A DNA stretch of 10,739 bases from an uncultured Sutterella sp. Its GTDB lineage: Bacteria; Pseudomonadota; Gammaproteobacteria; Burkholderiales; Burkholderiaceae_F. A program made the translations under genes and the position numbers. Below the pieces are notes generated by a model, which worked only from the letters and a program-made list of their open reading frames with translations, was not told where the DNA came from and searched no databases. Location of the stretch: the NCBI GenBank assembly GCA_905192805.1, contig CAJJMF010000081.1:1-10739 (forward strand), written 5' to 3'. Below are positions 1 to 5,700 of the stretch, one piece after another. Numbering within the stretch: the stretch's first letter is position 1; every line of letters starts with the position of its first letter.

Positions 1-100
1 ACCAACTAGCGCACTAGAGGAAAGATTAACAATCCTCAAGTCAGTCAGTGTGAAACGCCTGTCAGCTATGCTAGGATAGTCTTAACACGCTGAGATGATC

Positions 101-110
101 GAAAGGAGGA
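101..110 (+). promoter_or_regulatory. Strong Shine-Dalgarno site of the universal stress protein gene
   Basis: GAAAGGAGGA ends seven bases before the ATG at 118 and is the best ribosome binding site in the window, so it fixes that start. The 117 bases before the gene hold no recognisable coding sequence. A weak sigma70-like pair (GTGAAA at 50-55, TAGGAT at 72-77, 16-bp spacer) could be its promoter, but this is only suggestive. A small inverted repeat (GAGGA 17-21, TCCTC 33-37) lies further upstream and may belong to the preceding gene outside the window. Confidence 0.75.
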
Positions 111-117
111 TTTTCGT

Positions 118-1017
118 ATGCGTATCTTAGTCCCCGTCGATGGCAGTGAAAACAGTCTTCATGCCGTTGAATTTATTACCAGTCGTACGACCCTGTTGGG
201 GAGTAACCCAGAAATTGAAATGCTCAATGTGCAATTGCCCTTGCCTGCTCGCGCCAGTCGCTTAGTCGGTCAAGATGCCCTTGCACGCTACTATGAAGAC
301 GAAGCGGAAAAAATTTTTGAACCCGTTCGGAAGATGCTAGGGAGTGTTTCGTTCAAGGCCAACGAGTCTTTTGTGGTAGGTGAAGCTGCTGAATCCATCA
401 GCCAAGAAGCCTCCAAAATCAATGCTGACCTCATTGTGATGGGCTCGCGTGGTCAAAGTGCCTTACGTGGACTTTTCTTTGGCTCGGTATCGAACGGAGT
501 CTTAGCCAAATCCACCTGCCCAGTATTAATGCTTCGCGATAAACTTGCCCCTGAAAGCGACGCGTTGCGTGTCGGGATTGCTGTAGACGGCTCCAAGTAT
601 GGTCGTGCTGCCGTACGCTTTGCGCTAAAACACATTTCTCTCTTTGGTACGGGCGCCCAGTTCTACCTCATCAATGTGGTGAGCGACTATGCGGGGGCTG
701 TCATGCCCGACATGTCGGGTATGGCCCTGCCTGCTCTTTCGGAAGAAGAAGTGTTGCAGTTGCAAAAGGACGAATTCAATGAAGCGATCGAACCGCTCCG
801 TCCGTTGTTTGCCAAAGCGGCCATTCAGCCCAAAGAAGTTTGCTTAGTCGGTAACGCTGGCGATGAAATTTCGGCCTTTGCCAAACGTCGCAAACTCGAC
901 TTGGTCGTAATGGGTTCGCATGGTTACGGTCGATTCAAGTCTGCCATCATGGGCTCAACGGCTACGCGAATTGCGGCGACCAGCAACGTACCGCTACTCA
1001 TTATTCGTACGGCCTAA
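118..1017 (+). CDS. Universal stress protein with two tandem UspA domains
   Basis: This is a 299-residue cytoplasmic protein made of two consecutive Usp domains, roughly residues 1-140 and 150-299. Both begin with the family's beta1 strand and nucleotide-contacting aspartate (VPVDGS at 5-10, AVDGS at 155-159). Both keep the complete ATP-binding pattern G-x2-G-x9-G-S: G109, G112, G122-S123 in the first half and G266, G269, G279-S280 in the second. Usp proteins of this class bind ATP and are induced by starvation, redox or envelope stress; the exact role of this one cannot be read from sequence. Tandem Usp proteins act as pseudo-dimers, and having both nucleotide sites intact suggests that neither half is purely structural. 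The gene appears monocistronic, with a strong ribosome site before it and a large hairpin after it. No signal peptide or membrane segment is visible. Confidence 0.93.
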   Translation: MRILVPVDGSENSLHAVEFITSRTTLLGSNPEIEMLNVQLPLPARASRLVGQDALARYYEDEAEKIFEPVRKMLGSVSFKANESFVVGEAAESISQEASKINADLIVMGSRGQSALRGLFFGSVSNGVLAKSTCPVLMLRDKLAPESDALRVGIAVDGSKYGRAAVRFALKHISLFGTGAQFYLINVVSDYAGAVMPDMSGMALPALSEEEVLQLQKDEFNEAIEPLRPLFAKAAIQPKEVCLVGNAGDEISAFAKRRKLDLVVMGSHGYGRFKSAIMGSTATRIAATSNVPLLIIRTA

Positions 1018-1057
1018 TCGCGTTAACCCACGCGGTTGACGTAAGAGACCCGTATTG

Positions 1058-1090
1058 GAGGCTTAGCCACGTTACGCGTGACTAAGCCTC
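1058..1090 (+). terminator. Large stem-loop after the stress protein gene, possible terminator
   Basis: GAGGCTTAG (1058-1066) pairs perfectly with CTAAGCCTC (1082-1090). Past one mismatch, CACG (1068-1071) pairs with CGTG (1077-1080) around a five-base loop. Outer complementary segments extend the fold (GACCC 1047-1051 with GGGTC 1100-1104, or GTTGAC 1035-1040 with GTCAAC 1102-1107). The bases that follow (TGCTGTCTT) are only moderately T-rich, so intrinsic termination is likely but not textbook. It lies 41 bases after the uspA stop, as expected for an end-of-transcript element. Confidence 0.5.
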
Positions 1091-1190
1091 TGCTGTCTTG
1101 GGTCAACAAAACTTGAGCCATTTCACCACCTTGTTTTTCCGCTATCGACTTGGAAAAAGCGCCTTTCCCAACAAAACAATTAAATTTGAT

Positions 1191-1219
1191 TTGTATCTTG
1201 AGAGAATTTTTGCTATCTT
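1191..1219 (+). promoter_or_regulatory. Candidate promoter of the LuxR-type regulator
   Basis: TTGTAT (1191-1196) and an extended -10, TG-C-TATCTT (TG at 1211-1212, hexamer 1214-1219), are separated by 17 bp in an AT-rich stretch. Both hexamers are weak (three and four matches to consensus); the extended TG is the main support. Transcription would start near 1226 and give a leader of about 140 bases containing the tandem repeats and a hairpin. Confidence 0.35.
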
Positions 1220-1238
1220 TCTAGCCCATCACAGCAAA

Positions 1239-1280
1239 AACATCCCTAAAATACGGGATAACATCCCTAAAATAAGGTAT
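1239..1280 (+). repeat. Two tandem 21-bp repeats with inverted half-sites
   Basis: The units 1239-1259 and 1260-1280 share their first 15 bases exactly (AACATCCCTAAAATA) and diverge slightly at the end. The 21-bp period equals two helical turns, so matching positions face the same side of DNA. ATCCC and GGGAT half-sites alternate: ATCCC 1242-1246, GGGAT 1255-1259, ATCCC 1263-1267, and a degenerate GGTAT 1276-1280. This layout fits an operator for a dimeric regulator, perhaps the LuxR-type protein encoded just downstream. That is inference, since the half-site does not match the known NarL heptamer. Confidence 0.6.
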
Positions 1281-1305
1281 CACGGTGCACCCGTAACACA
1301 CACAG

Positions 1306-1332
1306 AGAGAACACGGACAACTGCCGTTCTCT
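1306..1332 (+). other. Stem-loop in the presumed leader of the LuxR-type regulator
   Basis: AGAGAAC (1306-1312) pairs with GTTCTCT (1326-1332). Two more G-C pairs (1315-1316 with 1324-1325) follow a two-base bulge and close a seven-base loop. It lies 35 bases before the preferred start codon and directly before the alternative GTG start at 1341. It has no T-run, so it is more likely an mRNA leader structure than a terminator. The rest of the 1018-1367 gap shows no credible gene. Confidence 0.4.
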
Positions 1333-1367
1333 GCGGATGAGTGCGCTCAACGATCTGGGTTCACGTA

Positions 1368-2168
1368 ATGACCAAAACAACTAGTGCCAAAATGTCTGCG
1401 AAAGAAAACAAGTCTGCCGCTAATGGGTCCCACGCCCATAACGACTCTTTGTCGTCCACCCTCGAAACGCTGGCTACCCATCACGACAAAACGTCCGAGA
1501 TGAAATCGGCCGTTCGTGTTTTTTTAGCAGCCGAAAACCTCATGGAGATTCGGCGTATTCGCGCACTGCTTACTGCGGACCCTGACATCGTGATTATTGG
1601 CTACGCCACCAGCGCCTCTGAGTTAGAAGTGGCCATTCACCTTCGCCCAGCAATCGATGTGTTGGTCACTGACGTGTCACTACACGATTGTGATGTCACG
1701 CCGCTTATCTATCAGGCCACGAAAAGCATGCCTGATCTGAACGTGCTGTGCTTAACCCTGTCCAAAGAAGAGGACGACGTATTTCGTGCCATCCAAAATG
1801 GGGCCACGGGCTACATCCTGCGCGATGCGGGAGAGGATTTAGCCGGCAGTATTCGCTTGATTCACATGGGAGGCTCACCCGTGTCGCCCACGGTGGCACG
1901 TTGCGTTCTGCGAACACTCTTTGTTCGCGCCCACGGGGATGAAACCCAGGGGAACACGGGAGCCGATCCCGAGTTGCTCTCGGCACGTGAGCAGGAAGTA
2001 CTCAACTTATTAGCCAAGGGGATTTCCTTTAGCGAGATCGCCAAAGTGTTACAGATTTCGACGCATACCGTCACGGCACACATTAAAAAAATCTACAAGA
2101 AATTGCAGGTTCATTCACGTGGAGAAGCCGTCTACGAAGCCAAATGTCTTGGCTTACTGCGTGACTAA
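1368..2168 (+). CDS. LuxR/NarL-family response regulator with degenerate receiver
   Basis: This is a 266-residue two-domain transcription factor, counted from the ATG at 1368. After a polar, low-complexity N-terminal stretch of about 45 residues comes a receiver-like domain (about 48-185) and then a GerE/LuxR winged helix-turn-helix (about 204-266: LSAREQEVLNLL, then a recognition helix with THTVTAHIKKIYKKL). The phosphoacceptor aspartate is present (D102 in LVTDVSL), as is the switch threonine (T130). However, the paired acidic residues at the end of beta1 read A55-E56 instead of D-D, and the conserved lysine is arginine (R152 in GYILRDA). Phosphorylation may therefore be weak or absent. No histidine kinase is nearby, so it is an orphan. 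The start is uncertain: GTG 1341, ATG 1368, ATG 1392 and ATG 1500 are in frame, and none has a good ribosome site. Target genes cannot be inferred; the tandem repeat upstream makes autoregulation plausible. Confidence 0.88.
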   Translation: MTKTTSAKMSAKENKSAANGSHAHNDSLSSTLETLATHHDKTSEMKSAVRVFLAAENLMEIRRIRALLTADPDIVIIGYATSASELEVAIHLRPAIDVLVTDVSLHDCDVTPLIYQATKSMPDLNVLCLTLSKEEDDVFRAIQNGATGYILRDAGEDLAGSIRLIHMGGSPVSPTVARCVLRTLFVRAHGDETQGNTGADPELLSAREQEVLNLLAKGISFSEIAKVLQISTHTVTAHIKKIYKKLQVHSRGEAVYEAKCLGLLRD

Positions 2169-2171
2169 CCA

Positions 2172-2209
2172 AAAAAAGCGCCGAGTTCTTCGCGAGTCGG
2201 CGCTTTTTT
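2172..2209. terminator. Bidirectional intrinsic terminator between convergent genes
   Basis: GCGCCGA (2178-2184) pairs with TCGGCGC (2197-2203), with a run of A before and a run of T after that extend the stem to 13 pairs (2172-2184 with 2197-2209). It serves as a classic Rho-independent terminator on both strands. It lies 3 bases after the LuxR-type gene's stop and 1 base from the moaC stop, ending both convergent transcripts. Confidence 0.93.
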
Positions 2210-2210
2210 A

Positions 2211-2690
2211 TCAGGGTTCTCGGACCCAATGACCTGACTTGCCGCCCGCTTTTTCAAGCAAGCGAATATCACTCATGACCATACCGCGGTCGACCGCCTT
2301 ACACATGTCATAAATCGTCAACAACCCTACCTGTACGGACGTAAGCGCTTCCATTTCCACACCCGTCTTCCCATAGCACTCACAGGTTGCCTGACAACGA
2401 ATGGAGTGCGTAGACTCATCCAATTCAAAATCCACTGCCACGCGCGTCAAGCCAATCGGGTGGCATAACGGGATCAAATCCGACGTCCGTTTACTGGCCA
2501 TAATCGCTGCCACTCGAGCAATGCCAATCACGTCGCCTTTTTTGGCGCTACCAGACTGGACCAAGGCAAATGTAGCAGGTTGCATCGTGATACGTCCCTC
2601 AGCGGTTGCCACGCGGTGTGTTTCATCTTTGGCTCCGACATTTACCATGTGGGCTTGACCGTGTTCATTAAAATGTGTCAATTCACTCAT
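2211..2690 (-). CDS. moaC: Cyclic pyranopterin monophosphate synthase MoaC
   Basis: This 159-residue protein is close to the E. coli length of 161. MoaC converts 3',8-cyclo-7,8-dihydro-GTP, the MoaA product, into cyclic pyranopterin monophosphate, the first stable intermediate of molybdenum cofactor synthesis, in the cytoplasm as a hexamer. The catalytic residues described for E. coli fall at the same numbers here: K51 (SAKKGD), H77 (LCHPIG), E112 and E114 (GVEMEALTSV), D128 and K131 (YDMCKAVDRGM). The start at 2690 is chosen because MSELTHFN matches the family N-terminus and AAAGGT lies just upstream; a longer reading back to 2777 would run through the promoter. No other moa or moe gene is in the window, so this step is encoded away from its pathway partners. 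It is a single gene read from its own promoter and ended by the shared terminator. Confidence 0.97.
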   Translation of the reverse strand: MSELTHFNEHGQAHMVNVGAKDETHRVATAEGRITMQPATFALVQSGSAKKGDVIGIARVAAIMASKRTSDLIPLCHPIGLTRVAVDFELDESTHSIRCQATCECYGKTGVEMEALTSVQVGLLTIYDMCKAVDRGMVMSDIRLLEKAGGKSGHWVREP

Positions 2691-2697
2691 TGTTGTA

Positions 2698-2703
2698 ACC
2701 TTT
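2698..2703 (-). promoter_or_regulatory. moaC: Shine-Dalgarno site that sets the moaC start
   Basis: On the minus strand AAAGGT lies seven bases before the ATG at 2690. It decides between this start and the upstream in-frame ATG at 2777, which would add 29 residues unlike MoaC. Confidence 0.65.
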
Positions 2704-2750
2704 GCAAAGAAGACCCTTGAATACACGTAGCGTGGTTCCACCACTTGGGT

Positions 2751-2779
2751 ATGATACGTAAGAGACCATTTTCTCACAA
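2751..2779 (-). promoter_or_regulatory. moaC: Probable sigma70 promoter of moaC
   Basis: On the minus strand, TTGTGA (2774-2779, four matches to consensus) and TATCAT (2751-2756, five matches) are separated by exactly 17 bp. Transcription would begin near 2744 and give a leader of about 54 bases. That leader includes a short GTGG-TT-CCAC palindrome (2732-2741). The same 101-base gap must also hold the promoter of the divergent protease gene, for which no convincing hexamer pair is visible, so the two promoters probably overlap. Confidence 0.6.
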
Positions 2780-2791
2780 CCAGTGTATCCT

Positions 2792-4333
2792 ATGAACTCT
2801 TTTTTCAAATCCACCGTTGCCTTGACGACGTCCTTGTGCTTAGCCGGAGGAGCGCTCGCCGCCCCCGTTGCTTCCGCGTTTCAGGCCGCTCCGAAAACGA
2901 CGCAGCCCACGCCCTCTGTACTGGATTTAAATTTGCCTTCCTTAGGAACCACTGCGGATTCAAGTCTTTCGCCCAGTCAAGAGCGTGCCTTAGGCGCCAA
3001 TCTGATGACGAAGGTTCGCACCGATCCAACCTATGTCTCCGATCCAGTGCTAAGCGAATACCTCAACAAACTCGGCTATAAGCTGGTGAGTAGTGCCAAA
3101 ACGTACACCTACCAGTTTTTCTTTTTTGCCATTCGCGATGCCACGCTCAATGCCTTCGCCTTACCTGGAGGCTACATCGCGATTCATACAGGCACCATCA
3201 TTGCCGCACGCAATGAAAGCGAACTCGCAGGGGTACTCGGTCACGAAATTGGTCACGTATCGCAGCGCCATATTGCTCGCATGATTGAAAGCCAACGCTC
3301 GAATTTACCCATTACGATTGGGTCGATTTTGCTCGCCATTTTGGCCGCCCGAGCGGGTGGAAACTCAGGGGGTCACGCGGCAGCAGCCATCGCCATGGGG
3401 TCTCAGGCTGCCATGATACAGTCCATGCTCAACTATTCACAGGATGCGGAACGTGAAGCCGATCGTATTGGCTTACAAACCTTGTACAACGCGGGATTTA
3501 ACCCCGAGGGGATGCAAGGGTTCTTCGAACGCCTCCAGGCGAAAAACCGCCTCTACGAATCCGCTGCTCCCGCGTATTTGTCCACTCACCCGCTAACGCT
3601 CGATCGACTCTCCGATATGGAAGCCCGCACAAAACAGCTTCCCCACCAAGCCCATCAAGACAGTCTCGACTTTAGCTTAGTACAGGTACGAGCCCGGGTT
3701 ATTCAGCAAAATACCCATGATGGCTGGCTTAAAGAAAAAGCGGAATTAGAGCGCCAACTCAAAGACGCCAAAGGGCAAAAAGCGTTGGTATTGCATTATG
3801 GTCTGTCGGTAGTCAATTCCTTCTTGAATTTACCCGAGGAAGCCTACCGCGAAGCCGAGCTCACCCGTGCCTTAGGTCCTAATCCCATTGTGGCCCAGAA
3901 TTTAAGCCTTACCCGCTTCCAAGCAGCCAAGAGCGCCAGCGAAAAAGAAGCGGCCCTTGCCCAAGCCAAAGCGGATCTCTCGCGGTACCCGTTATCGTCC
4001 ATGATGACGGAAAATTACGTGGACTTACTCTATCGACTGGACCGCCATGAAGCGTTGATTAAGTTTCTCGAAAACAATCTTCCTCAAGATTCGAGTAGCG
4101 ATTTCCACGCTATGCTGGCACGCTCCTATGAAAAACTCGGCAAGCGTAGTGAACAATACCGTCACACTGGGGAAATGTACGCTCTCCTAGGCGATCCAGA
4201 AGCGGCCGAGTACCAATATGCGTTGGCTCAGAAGGCTGCAGATGCGGACTTTTACACCATGAGTGTGATTGACGCGCGCTTGCGTGAGTTGCGTGCTCAA
4301 GTGATCGAACTCAAAAAAGAAAAGAACCGCTAA
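2792..4333 (+). CDS. bepA: Periplasmic M48 zinc metalloprotease with TPR tail, BepA-like
   Basis: This is a 513-residue exported protein counted from the ATG at 2792. Residues 1-30 are a signal peptide: lysine near the start, a hydrophobic core, and small residues before possible cuts at ALA-AP or ASA-FQ. The peptidase domain (about 60-280) carries the M48 HEXXH motif (H151-E152-x2-H155 in LGHEIGHVSQRH) and a downstream EREAD motif that supplies the third zinc ligand, probably E220. The histidine in STHPLT (H266) corresponds to the His246 switch that covers zinc in E. coli BepA. The remaining 230 or so residues are alanine-rich helices consistent with tetratricopeptide repeats, as in BepA (487 residues), which binds the BAM complex and LptD. 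The expected role is outer-membrane protein assembly and degradation of stalled intermediates. A GTG nine bases earlier (2783) is an alternative start; neither has a clear ribosome site. M48 paralogues such as LoiP or YcaL lack the long TPR tail, which favours BepA. Confidence 0.9.
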   Translation: MNSFFKSTVALTTSLCLAGGALAAPVASAFQAAPKTTQPTPSVLDLNLPSLGTTADSSLSPSQERALGANLMTKVRTDPTYVSDPVLSEYLNKLGYKLVSSAKTYTYQFFFFAIRDATLNAFALPGGYIAIHTGTIIAARNESELAGVLGHEIGHVSQRHIARMIESQRSNLPITIGSILLAILAARAGGNSGGHAAAAIAMGSQAAMIQSMLNYSQDAEREADRIGLQTLYNAGFNPEGMQGFFERLQAKNRLYESAAPAYLSTHPLTLDRLSDMEARTKQLPHQAHQDSLDFSLVQVRARVIQQNTHDGWLKEKAELERQLKDAKGQKALVLHYGLSVVNSFLNLPEEAYREAELTRALGPNPIVAQNLSLTRFQAAKSASEKEAALAQAKADLSRYPLSSMMTENYVDLLYRLDRHEALIKFLENNLPQDSSSDFHAMLARSYEKLGKRSEQYRHTGEMYALLGDPEAAEYQYALAQKAADADFYTMSVIDARLRELRAQVIELKKEKNR

Positions 4334-4425
4334 TCATAGCCTGACCGTTCCCCTTCCCTCCCCCTTTAGTAGCACTCAAGGTGCGCAAAGGCATTACAGG
4401 CTGTTTTTACAGAGCCGTTTAAGGT

Positions 4426-4431
4426 TAAAAT
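4426..4431 (+). promoter_or_regulatory. Candidate -10 element for the reductase gene
   Basis: TAAAAT matches the sigma70 -10 consensus at five of six positions. The T-rich segment TTTTTA (4404-4409) lies 16 bp upstream as a poor -35. Initiation near 4438 would place the start of the RNA just before the first of three leader stem-loops. The bases between the protease stop (4333) and here contain a pyrimidine-rich run and a loose CTGT-TTTT-ACAG hairpin (4401-4412), and no credible gene. Confidence 0.35.
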
Positions 4432-4441
4432 AGGGGCACTT

Positions 4442-4554
4442 TGCGAGTTGCCTCGCACCTCCATGGCCAGCACTCTTTGGCCAACGCACCCTTTTTTCTC
4501 ACGTAAGTTCGCGCCAATCTTGGGCGAACTTACTACTTTTGTTTTGAGACAATC
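4442..4554 (+). promoter_or_regulatory. Structured leader with three stem-loops upstream of the reductase
   Basis: Three hairpins follow each other. The first is TGCGAG (4442-4447) with CTCGCA (4452-4457) around a TTGC tetraloop. The second is TGGCCA (4464-4469) with TGGCCA (4478-4483). The third is GTAAGTTCGC (4503-4512) with GCGAACTTAC (4524-4533), ten perfect pairs followed by TACTTTTGTTTT. The ATG comes 21 bases after the third stem with no Shine-Dalgarno site beyond a weak GAGA. A terminator-like stem inside the leader, rather than just after the previous gene, suggests attenuation or another cis-acting RNA control. The same design precedes the SulP gene at 9152-9278. It could instead be a late terminator for the protease transcript. 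Confidence 0.5.
4503..4545 (+). terminator. Terminator-like hairpin just before the reductase start
   Basis: A ten-pair stem (4503-4512 with 4524-4533) encloses an 11-base loop. It is followed by the T-rich tract 4534-4545 (TACTTTTGTTTT). The shape is that of an intrinsic terminator, but the T-tract is interrupted and it ends only 21 bases before the next ATG, 200 bases after the previous stop. Confidence 0.6.
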
Positions 4555-5637
4555 ATGGCTATTGAAGATTACCTGACCCTTGCTGAACCCACCGATCAAC
4601 TGATTGAAACGGATGCCGTTGTAGTCGGGGCCGGTCCTGTTGGTTTATTTCAGGTCTTTGAGTTAGGCCTTTTAGAGATCAAGGCCCACGTGGTAGATTC
4701 GTTACGTAATGTGGGCGGCCAATGTATGGAGCTTTACCCCACGAAGCCCATTTACGATATTCCGGCGGTGCCAGTGTGTACCTCGTACGAACTCACCGAA
4801 AACCTACTCAAACAGATTCATCCCTTTAACCCCGTCTTTCACTTAAATCAAGAAGTGACCCGTGTGGAAAAACAAGAGGACGGTCGATTCTATGTGGAAA
4901 CCAGTACGGGCACCCGTTTTATGACCAAAGTGGTCATCATTGCGGCCGGGGTGGGTTCCTTCCAGGCTCGTCCCTTGAAGGTCAAAGGCATTGAAAAATT
5001 CGAGGGAACTCAGTTGCACTACAAGTGCACGGATCCCTCCCTCTTTGAAGGCAAAAATGTGGTCATTTGCGGGGGCGGTGACTCCGCGCTCGACTGGACG
5101 CTCAACCTAGTGGGTAAAGCCGAAAGTGTGGTCTTAGTTCATCGGCGTGATGGCTTCCGTGCCGCTGCCGCGAGTGTTGCTAAGATGAAAGAGCTTTGTG
5201 AAAACTGGGAAATGCAGTTTGAAGTCGGTCAAGTGACGGGCTTTACCGAAGACGAGGGTAAGTTAACCGAAGTCGCCGTCGCGGGCGCCGATGGGGTCAC
5301 TCGCCGCATTCCGCTCGATCATCTGCTTGTCTTCTTTGGCTTGCAGCCCAAGTTGGGCCCGATTGAAAATTGGGGGTTAACGCTTGAACGTAAGCAGATT
5401 GTTGTTGACACCGCGCGTTTTGAAACCAATATCCCGGGGATCTTTGCCGTGGGCGACATTAACACCTACCCCGGCAAAAAGAAGTTGATTCTTTCTGGGT
5501 TCCATGAATGCGCCTTGGCCGCCTTTGCCGCATGCGACTATGTGTTCCCAGAAAAGCGTGTACTCTTGCAGTACACAACCACCTCTCCCAAGCTTCACAA
5601 GGTCTTAGGGGTGCCGACACCTACCTTTGATGACTAA
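4555..5637 (+). CDS. Ferredoxin/flavodoxin--NADP(+) reductase, thioredoxin-reductase-like type
   Basis: This 360-residue cytoplasmic flavoprotein should transfer electrons between NADPH and ferredoxin or flavodoxin. An FAD-binding Rossmann motif lies at the N-terminus (VVVGAGPVG, 22-30). A second dinucleotide motif for NADP follows (ICGGGDSALD, 171-180), with a downstream HRR (196-198) of the kind that recognises the NADPH 2'-phosphate. The FAD-closing motif is VGDINTYPGKKKLI (299-312). The CxxC redox pair that defines thioredoxin reductases between the two FAD segments is absent, which separates this protein from TrxB and points to the type 2 FNR family (YumC-like). The C-terminal tail after about 330 is typical of these FNRs and covers the flavin. 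It likely supplies reduced ferredoxin for Fe-S cluster assembly or detoxification. It has its own structured leader and a strong terminator, so it is monocistronic. Confidence 0.92.
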   Translation: MAIEDYLTLAEPTDQLIETDAVVVGAGPVGLFQVFELGLLEIKAHVVDSLRNVGGQCMELYPTKPIYDIPAVPVCTSYELTENLLKQIHPFNPVFHLNQEVTRVEKQEDGRFYVETSTGTRFMTKVVIIAAGVGSFQARPLKVKGIEKFEGTQLHYKCTDPSLFEGKNVVICGGGDSALDWTLNLVGKAESVVLVHRRDGFRAAAASVAKMKELCENWEMQFEVGQVTGFTEDEGKLTEVAVAGADGVTRRIPLDHLLVFFGLQPKLGPIENWGLTLERKQIVVDTARFETNIPGIFAVGDINTYPGKKKLILSGFHECALAAFAACDYVFPEKRVLLQYTTTSPKLHKVLGVPTPTFDD

Positions 5638-5651
5638 TCCAACACGTGCAT

Positions 5652-5684
5652 AGCGAAAAGGGCTCCCGCGGGAGCCCTTTCGCT
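5652..5684. terminator. Palindromic bidirectional terminator between reductase and mrp
   Basis: The core at 5660-5677 is a perfect 18-base palindrome (GGGCTCCC, GC, GGGAGCCC). Flanking AAA/TTT and AGCG/CGCT pairs extend the stem to 5652-5684 with one bulged A. T-rich bases follow the core on both strands. It lies between two convergent stop codons (5637 and 5701) and so can end both transcripts. Confidence 0.88.
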
Positions 5685-5700
5685 TATCTAAGCCTCACCA

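Noticed and set aside
1098..1340. An 80-codon open frame between the stress protein and the LuxR-type gene, containing a short NIPKIR repeat
   Set aside because: It starts with TTG without a ribosome site, crosses the candidate promoter, and its peptide repeat is only the translation of the 21-bp DNA repeat.
2691..2777. A 29-residue N-terminal extension of MoaC
   Set aside because: It would be translated from sequence containing the moaC promoter, lacks a ribosome site, and the catalytic residues match E. coli numbering only with the start at 2690.
4366..4599. A 77-codon minus-strand open frame over the reductase leader
   Set aside because: It overlaps the reductase start, has no ribosome site or recognisable features, and the region is better explained as structured RNA leader.
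4555..5637. Thioredoxin reductase (trxB)
   Set aside because: The fold matches, but the CxxC redox pair is missing and the C-terminal tail is that of ferredoxin--NADP reductases.
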